Assembly: GCA_947627645.1 (NCBI GenBank)
Contig: CANQWV010000010.1
Coordinates: 1 to 35,672, forward strand
Length of the DNA stretch: 35,672 nucleotides
From: an uncultured Lachnospiraceae bacterium
GTDB taxonomy: Bacteria > Bacillota > Clostridia > Lachnospirales > Lachnospiraceae
Direction of reading: 5' to 3'
In this document: piece after piece, positions 27,638 through 35,672 of the stretch
Numbering within the stretch: position 1 is the stretch's first letter
Layout: each line of letters opens with the position of its first letter
Translations under genes and position numbers: made by a program
Notes under the pieces: generated by a model
Databases searched by the model: none
Told to the model about the DNA's origin: nothing
Seen by the model: the letters and a program-made list of their open reading frames with translations, nothing else

Positions 27638-28732
27638 TCATTTCCCCGGCAGTTCTTTGATAAACGACTGCAGACGCTGATAGATCACCTTGACCTCCTC
27701 GCTCGTAAACAGCTTCATAAGATTGTTGTTCACCTGCTGCTTGGTTTCCGCGCTCAGGACCGCCTGTATGATCTCTTCTTTCTTATCGACATAATTCTTC
27801 TTTTTGAAATGTATGCCAAAGAAAGAACGCATCTGCTGTTCTCTTTTCCCCATCCCATTGGACGTCTCTTTCTCCTTTTTCGCGGGCTGGGGATGATTCT
27901 TCGTCTGGTTCTGGTCTTTCCCGGACTCTGACGCCTTCGTCTGGTTCTGGTCTTTCCCGGACTCTGACGACTTCGTCTGGTTCTGGTCTTTTCCGGACTC
28001 TGACGACTTCGTCTGGTTCTGGTCTTTTCCCGGCTTCGACGCCTTTGTCTGACCCTGAACCCGTTTTCCGCCCTTCTGTGTACGTTTTCCGTTGGCCTTC
28101 AGAATATTGACGATGTCCTCTGATATATGCCCGGCGATGTGGCTTATGATTCTCTCCACCTGCCCGTCCTTTGCATCGCCCGTATTTTTATCGTGCAGCG
28201 AATCCAGAATCTCGTCCTGCGTCACAATATCAAAGTTGAACGTAAACTTATTCCGGTTGTTCCTGTAATACTCGAGCGCGCAATCACACAGGTTCTCGCA
28301 CAGATAAGTAATGTCTACAATAATAGCCTTGTAAAAAACGTTCCCATGCCCGAAGTCAAGGTTGAGCGAGGAATCCCACACCACTGTTCCATCGCCAATG
28401 ACGACGATGAAGCGGTCAAGCCGATTAGTCTCCTCCTTCACTTTGGTGCTGTTGACATTCGGCGAGCCCTGATGCAGGTATGTGTTCCTCAGGTTGTAAA
28501 CAATCTCCCCGCTCATCCAGGGATTTCCGACGCTCAGGTTCTTGTGCCCCTGCTCCAGAAACGCGCCCAGATATTTGTCGTACCAGTCCATATACCGCTT
28601 GGATACGGACTGTTCCTCCGGGTACTCCGCCATGCCGCACATATCCGGCAGCGCAAGCGCCAGAGACAAGGCGGAAAAATAGCATTTATGCTTCAAAGAG
28701 CATTTAATATCCTTTACATATCTTTCTATCAT
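27638..28732 (-). CDS. Hypothetical protein; possible HEPN-like N-terminal domain, repeat linker
   Basis: 364-aa ORF; helical N-terminus with YNLRNTYLHQG (R-X4-H); GKDQNQTKSSES repeats; charged C-terminal region. Confidence 0.6.
   Translation of the reverse strand: MIERYVKDIKCSLKHKCYFSALSLALALPDMCGMAEYPEEQSVSKRYMDWYDKYLGAFLEQGHKNLSVGNPWMSGEIVYNLRNTYLHQGSPNVNSTKVKEETNRLDRFIVVIGDGTVVWDSSLNLDFGHGNVFYKAIIVDITYLCENLCDCALEYYRNNRNKFTFNFDIVTQDEILDSLHDKNTGDAKDGQVERIISHIAGHISEDIVNILKANGKRTQKGGKRVQGQTKASKPGKDQNQTKSSESGKDQNQTKSSESGKDQNQTKASESGKDQNQTKNHPQPAKKEKETSNGMGKREQQMRSFFGIHFKKKNYVDKKEEIIQAVLSAETKQQVNNNLMKLFTSEEVKVIYQRLQSFIKELPGK
27898..28045. repeat. 36-bp in-frame tandem repeat (~4 copies)
   Basis: ttcgtctggttctggtctttcccggactctgacgcc-type units encode (GKDQNQTKSSES)n. 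Confidence 0.85.
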
Positions 28733-28762
28733 AATCTTTGTCCTCGTATGGTTCCTTGTCCG

Positions 28763-28969
28763 CTTCAGATTCTATCTCAGCTTCAGATCCTGTCTCCACT
28801 TCAGATTCTGTCTTCACTTCAGATCCTGCCTCAGCTTCAGATTCTGTTTTCACTTCAAATTCTGTCTCTGCTATAGATCCTGTCTCAATTTCAGCTTCTG
28901 CCTCTGCTATAGATTCTGCCTCAGCTTCAGATTCCGTCTCCACTTCAGATCCTGTCTCAACTAAAGATA
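28763..28969. repeat. 18-bp minisatellite, 11 full units plus a partial unit at the uvrA2 stop
   Basis: Exact 18-bp register from 28763 to 28960 (cttcagatcctgtctcca consensus), ending with ctaaagata whose cta is the uvrA-like stop. Confidence 0.92.
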
Positions 28970-31615
28970 GCGCCCGGTAATGCTCTCACGATTCACCCGG
29001 ATCTCCTCCGGCGTCCCGCACGCCACAATCCGTCCGCCGTGAACGCCGCCGCCCGGCCCCATATCGATACAGTAGTCTGAATTGCGTATCACATCCAAGT
29101 CGTGTTCGATCACGATCACCGTCGCCCCGTTGTCGGTCAGATGGCGGAACACCTTAAGAAGCGTCTGCACATCCAACGGGTGCAGGCCGATCGTCGGCTC
29201 GTCGAATACAAACACGGAATCCTCCTGCCCTCTGCCCATCTCGCTGGCAAGCTTCAGCCGCTGCGCCTCTCCTCCGGACAGGCTCGGCGTCTCCTCGCCA
29301 AGGGTAAGATAGCCAAGTCCGAGATCATGCAGCACCTGCAGCTTCCTGTACACGTTCGGAAGATCCGTGCAGACGGCAAGCGCCTCGTCGATGCTCATAT
29401 CCATCAGCTCAGGAAGGGAATATCCCTCCGTTTGTCGCCCTGAATCACTCCCGGATTGCTTCTCCAGACAGTCTTCCTGAACAATCTTCTGATATTTTTC
29501 ACAGTTTTTTCCTGCAATGCCTTCCAAATTTGTTTTCCGATAATTCTCTGTACTTTTCTCTGAGCTCGTTTCCTGTCTCTTCCCCGAACTTAATTTCGGA
29601 ACCCGCTTCACGAGATACGCGTCCTTCGCGTAGCGTGAGCCGCGGCAGTCGGGGCACGGGATGTCCACATCCGGCAAAAACTGCACATCCAGGCTGATCG
29701 AGCCGGTGCCATCGCAGAGCGGACAGCGCAGCTTCCCCGTATTGTAGGAAAAATCGCCCGCCTTGTAGCCTCTGCTCTTCGCGTCCGCGGTCCGCGCGTA
29801 GACCTTGCGCAGCTCGTCGTGGACGTCGGCGTAGGTCGCGACCGTTGAACGCACGTTGATGCCAATCGGCGTGGCGTCGATCAGCTTCACATGATGAATG
29901 CCCTCCGCGGCGACGGACTTCACGTGCCCGGGCAGCTTCTCTCCCTTCGTCCATGCGTCAAGGGCCGGGATCAGGCTTTCCAGAATCATCGTCGTCTTTC
30001 CCGAACCGGACACTCCGGTGACGCAGATCATACGCCCCTTCGGGAAATCCGCCTCGAGCGGCTGTACCGTGTGAATCTGCGACGTAGACAGATGAATCGT
30101 CCCGAGAGAAAACAATTCCTCCGGCGGCAGCTTTTGCCGCAGATCGATCACGAACTTGCCGGACAGAAAGCCTCCGATGCGGGAGACGGGGTTTTGCTCG
30201 ATCTGCGGAACCGTCCCCTCGGCGATGACCGTACCGCCGCCCGCTCCTGCCTCCGGCCCCAGCTCGATCAGCCAGTCGGAGTGCGAGAGAATGCTCGTGT
30301 CATGATCCACCAGAATGACAGAATTTCCATCCGCGATCAGGTCGTCCATCACCCCTGTCACGCCCTCGAGGTTCGCAGGGTGAAGCCCGATGGACGGCTC
30401 GTCCAGCACGTAGAGGACGCCGGTCGTCCGGTTGCGCACCGCGCGGGCGAGCTGCATCCGCTGACGTTCCCCGGTAGAAAGCGTCGAGGCCTCGCGGTCG
30501 AGCGTCAGATAGGAAAGCCCCAGGTCCATGAGCCGCTTCGCCGCGTGCTGGAAAGACTCGCAAATGCTGACCGCCATCGGCCGCAGCTCCTCCGGGAGCG
30601 ATCCCGGCACGCCATCCACCCACTCAATCAGATCCGCGAGCGTCATCCGGCAGGCGTCGGCAAGGGAGATCCCGCGCAGCCTCGGCGCACGCGCTGCGTC
30701 TGAGAGCCTGCTGCCGCCGCACTCCGGGCAGGGGCCAATTTTCAGAAACTTCTCCACGCGCTTCATGCCCTTCTCGTCCTTCACATGGGAAAGCGCGTTT
30801 TCGACCGTGTAGACCGCGTTGTAATAGGTAAAGTCCATCTCTCCGGCTGTGTTCGTCTTCTCATTGTGGTAGAGCAGATGATGCTTATTCGCCGGGCCGT
30901 GGAAGACCGCCTCCTTCTCCCGCTCGGTCAGGTCGCGAAACGGCACGTCCGTGCGGACGCCAAGGTGATCGCGGGCGATGTCCTTCATCAGCGACCACAT
31001 CAGCGTCTGCCAGGGCGCGACCGCGCCCTCGTCGATCGTGAGCGTATCGTCCGGCACCAGCGTGGACTCGTCCACCGTGCGCACTGTCCCCGTCCCGTCG
31101 CAGCAGCGGCAGGCGCCCGTGGAATTGAACGCCAGATCCTCCGCGCCCGGCCCGTAGAAATGCACGCCGCATTCCGGGCAGACAAGCTCACGCTCCGCCG
31201 CCACGTTCATCGAAGGCGGCACGTAATGTCCGTTCGGACAGCGGTGCGAGCCAAGCCGCGAGTACATCAGCCGCAAGCTGTTCAACAGTTCCGTCCCTGT
31301 CCCAAACGTGCTGCGGATCCCCGGCACGCCCGGCCTCTGGCGCAGCGCAAGCGACGCCGGCACATACAGCACCTCGTCGACCTGCGCCTTCTCGGCCTGG
31401 GTCATGCGCCGCCTTGTGTAAGTGGAAAGCGACTCCAGATACCGTCTCGAACCCTCCGCGTACAGGACGCCCAGCGCGAGCGACGACTTCCCGGAGCCGG
31501 ACACTCCGGCAATCCCGACCACCTGATTCAGCGGGATGTCCACGTCGATATTTTTCAGATTGTGCACCTTCGCTCCGCGCACCTCAATGTGGGCGGGAAT
31601 CTTTTTTCTATCCAT
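28961..31615 (-). CDS. UvrA paralogue (UvrA2/DrrC-like excinuclease ATPase)
   Basis: Two ABC ATPase halves (GVSGSGKSSLALGVLYAEGSRRYLESLSTYTRR; TGVSGSGKTTMILESL), zinc-finger CPECGG/CPLCDGTG motifs, LSTGERQRMQLARA, LSGGEAQRLKLASE; lacks canonical UvrB-binding length. Confidence 0.88.
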   Translation of the reverse strand: MDRKKIPAHIEVRGAKVHNLKNIDVDIPLNQVVGIAGVSGSGKSSLALGVLYAEGSRRYLESLSTYTRRRMTQAEKAQVDEVLYVPASLALRQRPGVPGIRSTFGTGTELLNSLRLMYSRLGSHRCPNGHYVPPSMNVAAERELVCPECGVHFYGPGAEDLAFNSTGACRCCDGTGTVRTVDESTLVPDDTLTIDEGAVAPWQTLMWSLMKDIARDHLGVRTDVPFRDLTEREKEAVFHGPANKHHLLYHNEKTNTAGEMDFTYYNAVYTVENALSHVKDEKGMKRVEKFLKIGPCPECGGSRLSDAARAPRLRGISLADACRMTLADLIEWVDGVPGSLPEELRPMAVSICESFQHAAKRLMDLGLSYLTLDREASTLSTGERQRMQLARAVRNRTTGVLYVLDEPSIGLHPANLEGVTGVMDDLIADGNSVILVDHDTSILSHSDWLIELGPEAGAGGGTVIAEGTVPQIEQNPVSRIGGFLSGKFVIDLRQKLPPEELFSLGTIHLSTSQIHTVQPLEADFPKGRMICVTGVSGSGKTTMILESLIPALDAWTKGEKLPGHVKSVAAEGIHHVKLIDATPIGINVRSTVATYADVHDELRKVYARTADAKSRGYKAGDFSYNTGKLRCPLCDGTGSISLDVQFLPDVDIPCPDCRGSRYAKDAYLVKRVPKLSSGKRQETSSEKSTENYRKTNLEGIAGKNCEKYQKIVQEDCLEKQSGSDSGRQTEGYSLPELMDMSIDEALAVCTDLPNVYRKLQVLHDLGLGYLTLGEETPSLSGGEAQRLKLASEMGRGQEDSVFVFDEPTIGLHPLDVQTLLKVFRHLTDNGATVIVIEHDLDVIRNSDYCIDMGPGGGVHGGRIVACGTPEEIRVNRESITGRYL

Positions 31616-31760
31616 CTATTGACATCCTCCTGCGCGTGAATTCGTTTTCCCTCTGCTGTTCTCTTTGTATGTTTGCCCTGATGCACGCAGATTCATCTGC
31701 CGGTCTTGGCATACGGCCGGAACCTTGCCTTGCTCATTGCTCCCGTACTTTTTATCCACT

Positions 31761-31951
31761 CATTCATCTGCCGGCCTCTGCATGCACAGCGGCAGCTCCA
31801 TATCCACTATTCATCTGCAGATCCCTGTATGCACAGCGGCAGCTCCATATCCATTCATTCATCTGCAGATCCCTGCATACACAGCGGCAGCTCCATATCC
31901 ATTCATTCATCTGCAGATCCCTGTATGCACAGCGGCAGCTCCAGCCCGTTG
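31761..31951. repeat. 47/48-bp tandem array replicating the cbiO 3' end
   Basis: Copies at 31761, 31809, 31856 and 31904: cattcatctgcagatccctgtatgcacagcggcagctccatatcc. The last copy is the genuine cbiO C-terminus. Confidence 0.92.
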
Positions 31952-32646
31952 TCCTCCAGCAGCTTCCGGTTCGAAAGAATCTCTTTCGTCTCCCCGTCGC
32001 AGATGATCTTCCCATCCGCCATGAGGATCGTGCGCTTGCAGGTGTCCAGGATCATATCCAGATCATGAGACGCGATAATCTTCAGGTGCTCAAAGGAATT
32101 CAGAATGCGGATCAGATTCCTGCGGTTGCGCGGGTCGAGCGCGATCGAAGGCTCGTCCATCAGGATAATGTCCGGCGTCATGGACAGGATCGTCGCGATC
32201 GACACCAGCTTCTTCTCCCCGCCGGACATCTTGTAGATCTGCTTGTCCCGCAGATGTTCGATCCCCGTCAGGTGCAGCGCCTGCTCCACGCGCCTGCGCA
32301 CCTCGTCCTCCGGAAGACCGTAATTCCTCGGCGCGAAGGCGATGTCCTCATACGCCGTCGTCATGAAAAGCTGGCTGTCCGAGTCCTGGAACACATAGCC
32401 GATCCGGGAGCGTACCTGCGAGAGCGTCTGCTTCTCCACCGGAATGTCCATCACCCGGATCGAACCCTCATAATTCAGGTTCAGCCCTACCAGCAGCTTC
32501 AGCAGGGTGGACTTGCCCACGCCGTTGGCCCCGATCAGGCCGATGGAATCGTTCTCCGCCGCATGGAAGGAGATATCCTGCAGGATCGTCCTGCCGCTCT
32601 CGTATGCAAAGCTTACATTCTCTACGTCTATGTGTATATGGCTCAT
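31903..32646 (-). CDS. cbiO: Cobalt/ECF-type transporter ATPase
   Basis: MSHIHIDVENVSFAYESGRTILQDISFHAAENDSIGLIGANGVGKSTLLKLL; MSGGEKKLVSIATIL; ILMDEPSIALDPRNRRNL. Confidence 0.92.
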   Translation of the reverse strand: MSHIHIDVENVSFAYESGRTILQDISFHAAENDSIGLIGANGVGKSTLLKLLVGLNLNYEGSIRVMDIPVEKQTLSQVRSRIGYVFQDSDSQLFMTTAYEDIAFAPRNYGLPEDEVRRRVEQALHLTGIEHLRDKQIYKMSGGEKKLVSIATILSMTPDIILMDEPSIALDPRNRRNLIRILNSFEHLKIIASHDLDMILDTCKRTILMADGKIICDGETKEILSNRKLLEDNGLELPLCIQGSADE

Positions 32647-32770
32647 AATAATTCTCCGTTCCGCCATCCGCTCAGTACTGAAGCAAAGACAGACAAAGAT
32701 TTCTATCCGACTGAATCTCAATCTGTTTTTGTAATATTGCAATCTGAACGACGGCTCATACTGTAAAAGA

Positions 32771-33574
32771 TTAACGGACGAAAAGGCTCCCGATCACCAG
32801 CATCACCGGGCACAGGCGAAACAGCACAAACAACCCGGCCCATACAATCAAATATACCACATCCTGCCATCGCATGGCAATGCGCTCTTGCATATAGCGG
32901 TAGTCTCCCTGATAGCCGCGCAATAACATACTCTCGTACACATCCTCCGCCCGGTCCATGCTGCGCAGGAGCAGCTGTCCGGCGAGGGAGCCCCACACCT
33001 TGAAATGCACGCCCTTCTGGTTCGGCGCGCGCAGCGAGTAGGCCTGCGTGATCCGGTTCACCTCGCCGAGCAGAACCGTGATGTAGCGGTAAGTCAGCAT
33101 GAACTGCGTCACCATCGCCTTCGGGAGGTGCAGAAGCCGGAACGCGTAGCAGAGCTTTTCGACTGAGGTCGTCGCGATCAGCAGGTACGAGGCCAGCACG
33201 CTGAACACGCCTTTCAGGATCAGCGTGAGCATGGACAGGACTCCGGCGCTCATGCGGACTCCGCCAATCAGAACGACATTTTTGTCAAAAAACGGATTGA
33301 GGACGCCCACAAGACACACGAGGGGCAGCACCAGGCGCAGCCGCCTGACACTGTCCCAAAAGGATAACTCTGATAACAGAAAAAGCGCGACCGGGTAGAC
33401 CACCATTCCTGCCAGCCCGATCACGTCGTATTTTTGAAAAGATACCACTGTCATAATGTAGCCGACCGTTAAGACAAATTTAACCAGCGGGTGAATCCGG
33501 TTCACCCACTGGTCTCTTGCGGCTAAGGTATCCATCTGATGGATCTCATGAATCGCGTTTCCGATTTTACTCAT
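32771..33574 (-). CDS. cbiQ: Cobalt ECF transporter T component
   Basis: MSKIGNAIHEIHQMDTLAARDQWVNRIHPLVKFVLTVGYI; TTSVEKLCYAFRLLHLPKAMVTQFMLTYRYI; the ORF can start upstream at 33640 within the repeat array. Confidence 0.9.
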   Translation of the reverse strand: MSKIGNAIHEIHQMDTLAARDQWVNRIHPLVKFVLTVGYIMTVVSFQKYDVIGLAGMVVYPVALFLLSELSFWDSVRRLRLVLPLVCLVGVLNPFFDKNVVLIGGVRMSAGVLSMLTLILKGVFSVLASYLLIATTSVEKLCYAFRLLHLPKAMVTQFMLTYRYITVLLGEVNRITQAYSLRAPNQKGVHFKVWGSLAGQLLLRSMDRAEDVYESMLLRGYQGDYRYMQERIAMRWQDVVYLIVWAGLFVLFRLCPVMLVIGSLFVR

Positions 33575-33800
33575 GCCGTTTTTTTTCTTTCTAATGAATT
33601 TTTTACAGCCTGCCCTTTCTTTCGGGAGAGCTTTGCTCATGCCGTCTTTTTCTTTCTGCTGAATTTTTACAGCCTGCCCTTTCTTTTTGGAGAACGTTGC
33701 TCATGCCGTCTTTTTCTTTCTGCTGAATTTTTAACAGCCCGTCCTTTTGTTTTGAAAGGCTCTGCTCACGCCGCTTTCTTCTTTCGGAAAAATTTGAACA
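33571..33800. repeat. ~65-bp tandem array of the cbiM-stop/cbiQ-start junction
   Basis: tcatgccg units at 33571, 33637, 33701 and 33766 (66/64/65 bp) with ctttttctttctgctgaatttttacagcctgccctttc. On the minus strand each of three units reads ...aaaaacggcATGAG(C/T)AAa... Confidence 0.9.
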
Positions 33801-34764
33801 GATAGCACGCCCCGACGCAGACAGCCACGACGACCAGACAGCCGACGATGCCGGAGAATGTCGTCCCCAGCTCAGACTCTGAGCCTTTGAACGCGTAGTC
33901 CGGAAGCAGGGAGGTGAATTTCTGGACAGAGCCCGCCGCCTGATATACGCCGCCCTCCGCCGCCAGCTCCGTGGAACCGGTGATGCGCTCGATCGACCAT
34001 TCCAGTCCGTCCGGGAAGGAAGAAGCCACGAGCGAAAGCAGTCCGCCGATCAATGCAGCCGCAACCGCAAGGATCCCAAGCGTTTTCTTAAAGGAGAATC
34101 TGCCCTCCTTCTGCTCCGCCCGGGAAGCTCCGAACAGAAGCTCCGGCCTCGCCTCATGCACGAACACGAGCACTGCCGCCGTAATCAGGCCTTCCACGAA
34201 ACCAATCGCCAGATGAATCGGCTGCATCGTCGCCACAAACGTGGCAAACGGAAGCTCCGTGACGCCGGAAGCCATCGTCTCAAGCGTGACGGAAAACGCA
34301 CCGAGCTGCAGCGTCAGCACACAGCCCAGAATAGACGCCGCGATGATCTTCGCGCGCGACATTCCTTTCTTCATCATCGGCCTCCAGATCAGCAGCGCGC
34401 CGACAAAGCAACCGTAGAACGCCATGTTCCAGATATTGCAGCCGAGCGCCAGCAGTCCGCCGTCCGCGAAGAGCAGGCACTGGATCAGCAGCACCCCGAT
34501 CATCGTCAGAAAGCCCGCATAAGGACCGAGCAGCGCCGAGAGAAGCATACCGCCGCACAGATGGCCGCTGGAGCCTGTCCCCGGAATCGTAAAGTTGATC
34601 ATCTGCGTCGCGAATACGAACGCGCCCATAACCCCCATTAACGGAACCTTCTTCGTGTCCGTTTCCAACCGTACCTTTTTTACTGAATAGGCTGCCGCCG
34701 CCGCGGAGCAGACATACATCGTACCCGCCACTGCCGGTGCAACCAGAGCATCCGCCATATGCAT
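33766..34764 (-). CDS. cbiM: Cobalt transporter CbiM with C-terminal PDGLE/CbiN-like domain
   Basis: MHMADALVAPAVAGTMYVCSAAAAAYSVKKV...TIPGTGSSGHLCGGMLLSALLGPYAGFLTM; C-terminal SFPDGLEWSIERITG with a terminal TM. Confidence 0.93.
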   Translation of the reverse strand: MHMADALVAPAVAGTMYVCSAAAAAYSVKKVRLETDTKKVPLMGVMGAFVFATQMINFTIPGTGSSGHLCGGMLLSALLGPYAGFLTMIGVLLIQCLLFADGGLLALGCNIWNMAFYGCFVGALLIWRPMMKKGMSRAKIIAASILGCVLTLQLGAFSVTLETMASGVTELPFATFVATMQPIHLAIGFVEGLITAAVLVFVHEARPELLFGASRAEQKEGRFSFKKTLGILAVAAALIGGLLSLVASSFPDGLEWSIERITGSTELAAEGGVYQAAGSVQKFTSLLPDYAFKGSESELGTTFSGIVGCLVVVAVCVGACYLFKFFRKKKAA

Positions 34765-34850
34765 AATGTGTTCCTCCTGTTGTTATTCCTTCCAGCTGCG
34801 CAGCTGTAAGCAGAAATCGGATCGTTCTTTATTTTCTGCTTTATACAGGC

Positions 34851-34879
34851 ATTATACAGGAGGAAAAATCAACCCGCAA
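34851..34879 (-). promoter_or_regulatory. Candidate promoter of cbiMQO
   Basis: On the minus strand TTGCGG-17-TATAAT; ~80 nt upstream of the cbiM ATG. A 14-bp palindrome CAGCTGCGCAGCTG (34793-34806) lies in the leader. Confidence 0.5.
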
Positions 34880-34904
34880 GCCTCCCCGGGGGTTATTTTT
34901 CGCG

Positions 34905-35043
34905 AAAGCAACGAGCCGTGCAAAGGTGTCGTTGACAAAACGGCTGCTTGCAGACGGCTTTGTCAGACGACAGCTTTGTAGGGCGACTGCCCGCGACCTC
35001 GAAAAGCCTCGGGCTTTTCGAGGTTCGCACGGCTCGTTGCTTT
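34905..35043. other. Cloverleaf-like inverted-repeat element (MITE/REP-like or structured RNA)
   Basis: Perfect 17-bp outer IR AAAGCAACGAGCCGTGC / GCACGGCTCGTTGCTTT encloses three hairpins: 34922-34977 (near-perfect), 34981-34992 (GGGC-gact-GCCC), 34996-35024 (13-bp perfect ACCTCGAAAAGCC-tcg-GGCTTTTCGAGGT). Confidence 0.85.
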
Positions 35044-35057
35044 GATAATTCCAAGCC

Positions 35058-35672
35058 TTACAATCCCTCTCCAACCAGCGGCTCTGGCCGCTCGCAGGAG
35101 GACTTCAGCTGCACGAACGCCCCACTCTTCCCACTTTCCAGCATGGCGTGCAGCACATCCAGCACGTGCACGGCGAGCTCCTTCGAGGCACGCGGCGCGC
35201 GCCCGTTCAGGGCGGCATCCACGAGATCCGCCGCGCCCAGTCCGCGGTTCTCATCGCCATAGGGATTCACCGGCGACAAAATCTCCGGCTCATCCGGCGT
35301 CCGGAAATTCTCTGGCTCACGCAGGAGCTTCACGTCCCCGCCGAACTGGTTCGGATCGGTCAGATATAGAATTCCCTTGGTTCCATAGATCGCGAAATAC
35401 GCCTGATCCGCCATCACATTGTCCGCATTCACCATGAACGTCCCGGCAACTCCACTCTTCAGCTGCAGCACCGCCGACACTTCGCTCTCGTTCGGCGTGT
35501 CCATGACCTGTCCGAACTCCGGGCTCTGCGGGTTGATGTTCACGTGCGTCGGGTAGGGCGCGCGCACCACGGCCGCGACCCGCTCCACCGGCCCCAGCAG
35601 GCTCACAAGAGCGGTGATGTAGTAGCCCGCGTAGTCATAGCAGATCCCGGCCCCCGGGATGCGGAGAAAAGA
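35058..35672 (-). CDS. Gfo/Idh/MocA-family oxidoreductase, C-terminal part (continues past window end)
   Basis: ICYDYAGYYITALVSLLGPVERVAAVVRAPYPTHVNI...ESEVSAVLQLKSGVAGTFMVNADNV...YGTKGILYLTDPNQFGGDVKLLRE. The frame is open to the window edge. Confidence 0.85.
   Translation of the reverse strand, partial: SFLRIPGAGICYDYAGYYITALVSLLGPVERVAAVVRAPYPTHVNINPQSPEFGQVMDTPNESEVSAVLQLKSGVAGTFMVNADNVMADQAYFAIYGTKGILYLTDPNQFGGDVKLLREPENFRTPDEPEILSPVNPYGDENRGLGAADLVDAALNGRAPRASKELAVHVLDVLHAMLESGKSGAFVQLKSSCERPEPLVGEGL

Noticed and set aside
28704-28980. Acidic ORF (minus) and Ser/Asp-rich ORF (plus) over the 18-bp array
   Set aside because: Not called as genes: the 18-bp (6-codon) periodicity keeps frames open on both strands without coding selection.
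28763-31951. CRISPR array
   Set aside because: Units are contiguous with no unique spacers, and no cas genes are present.
34905-35043. tRNA or NiCo/cobalamin riboswitch
   Set aside because: Stems are far too long for tRNA and no T-loop motif is seen. No recognisable B12-box was found, and the likely cbiM promoter lies downstream of the element, so it is not in the cbiM leader.

Overview
GC-rich, Firmicutes/Clostridia-like window; taxon not asserted. (1) 1-5.5 kb is a mobile or defence-like scar. It holds an IS1182-type transposase element whose right end abuts a truncated parB in a symE-like/parA/parB set, a helicase cut off at its Walker A motif, and a GNAT plus small-ORF pair that looks like a toxin-antitoxin module. 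(2) 5.5-14 kb holds a YgjP-like metallopeptidase, an AlbA_2/Schlafen-type ATP-binding protein, and a MarR / cytidylate-kinase-like / two-ABC-exporter operon. (3) 14-21.5 kb holds a GntR gene interrupted by an amber codon and a sugar-ABC locus (LplB-like, LplC-like, SBP) with LacI and a type-B carboxylesterase. (4) 21.5-35 kb is a cobalt/cobalamin locus with an intact CbiM-CbiQ-CbiO transporter and CobQ. The rest of its pathway is decayed: frameshifted cobH, N-truncated cobJ, an in-frame cbiJ::cobD chimera and a truncated ABC ATPase. The most unusual signals are: (a) four unrelated tandem arrays (17, 18, 48 and ~65 bp units), each beginning at or containing the stop codon of a different minus-strand gene within about 8 kb; (b) a 139-bp cloverleaf-like inverted-repeat element (34905-35043) with a perfect 17-bp outer stem; (c) a small His-tailed membrane-protein gene with a second, internally deleted copy 13 kb away that keeps the promoter-like block and C-terminus; (d) a possible HEPN-like protein with a 36-bp repeat linker. 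No tRNA, rRNA or CRISPR array was recognised.
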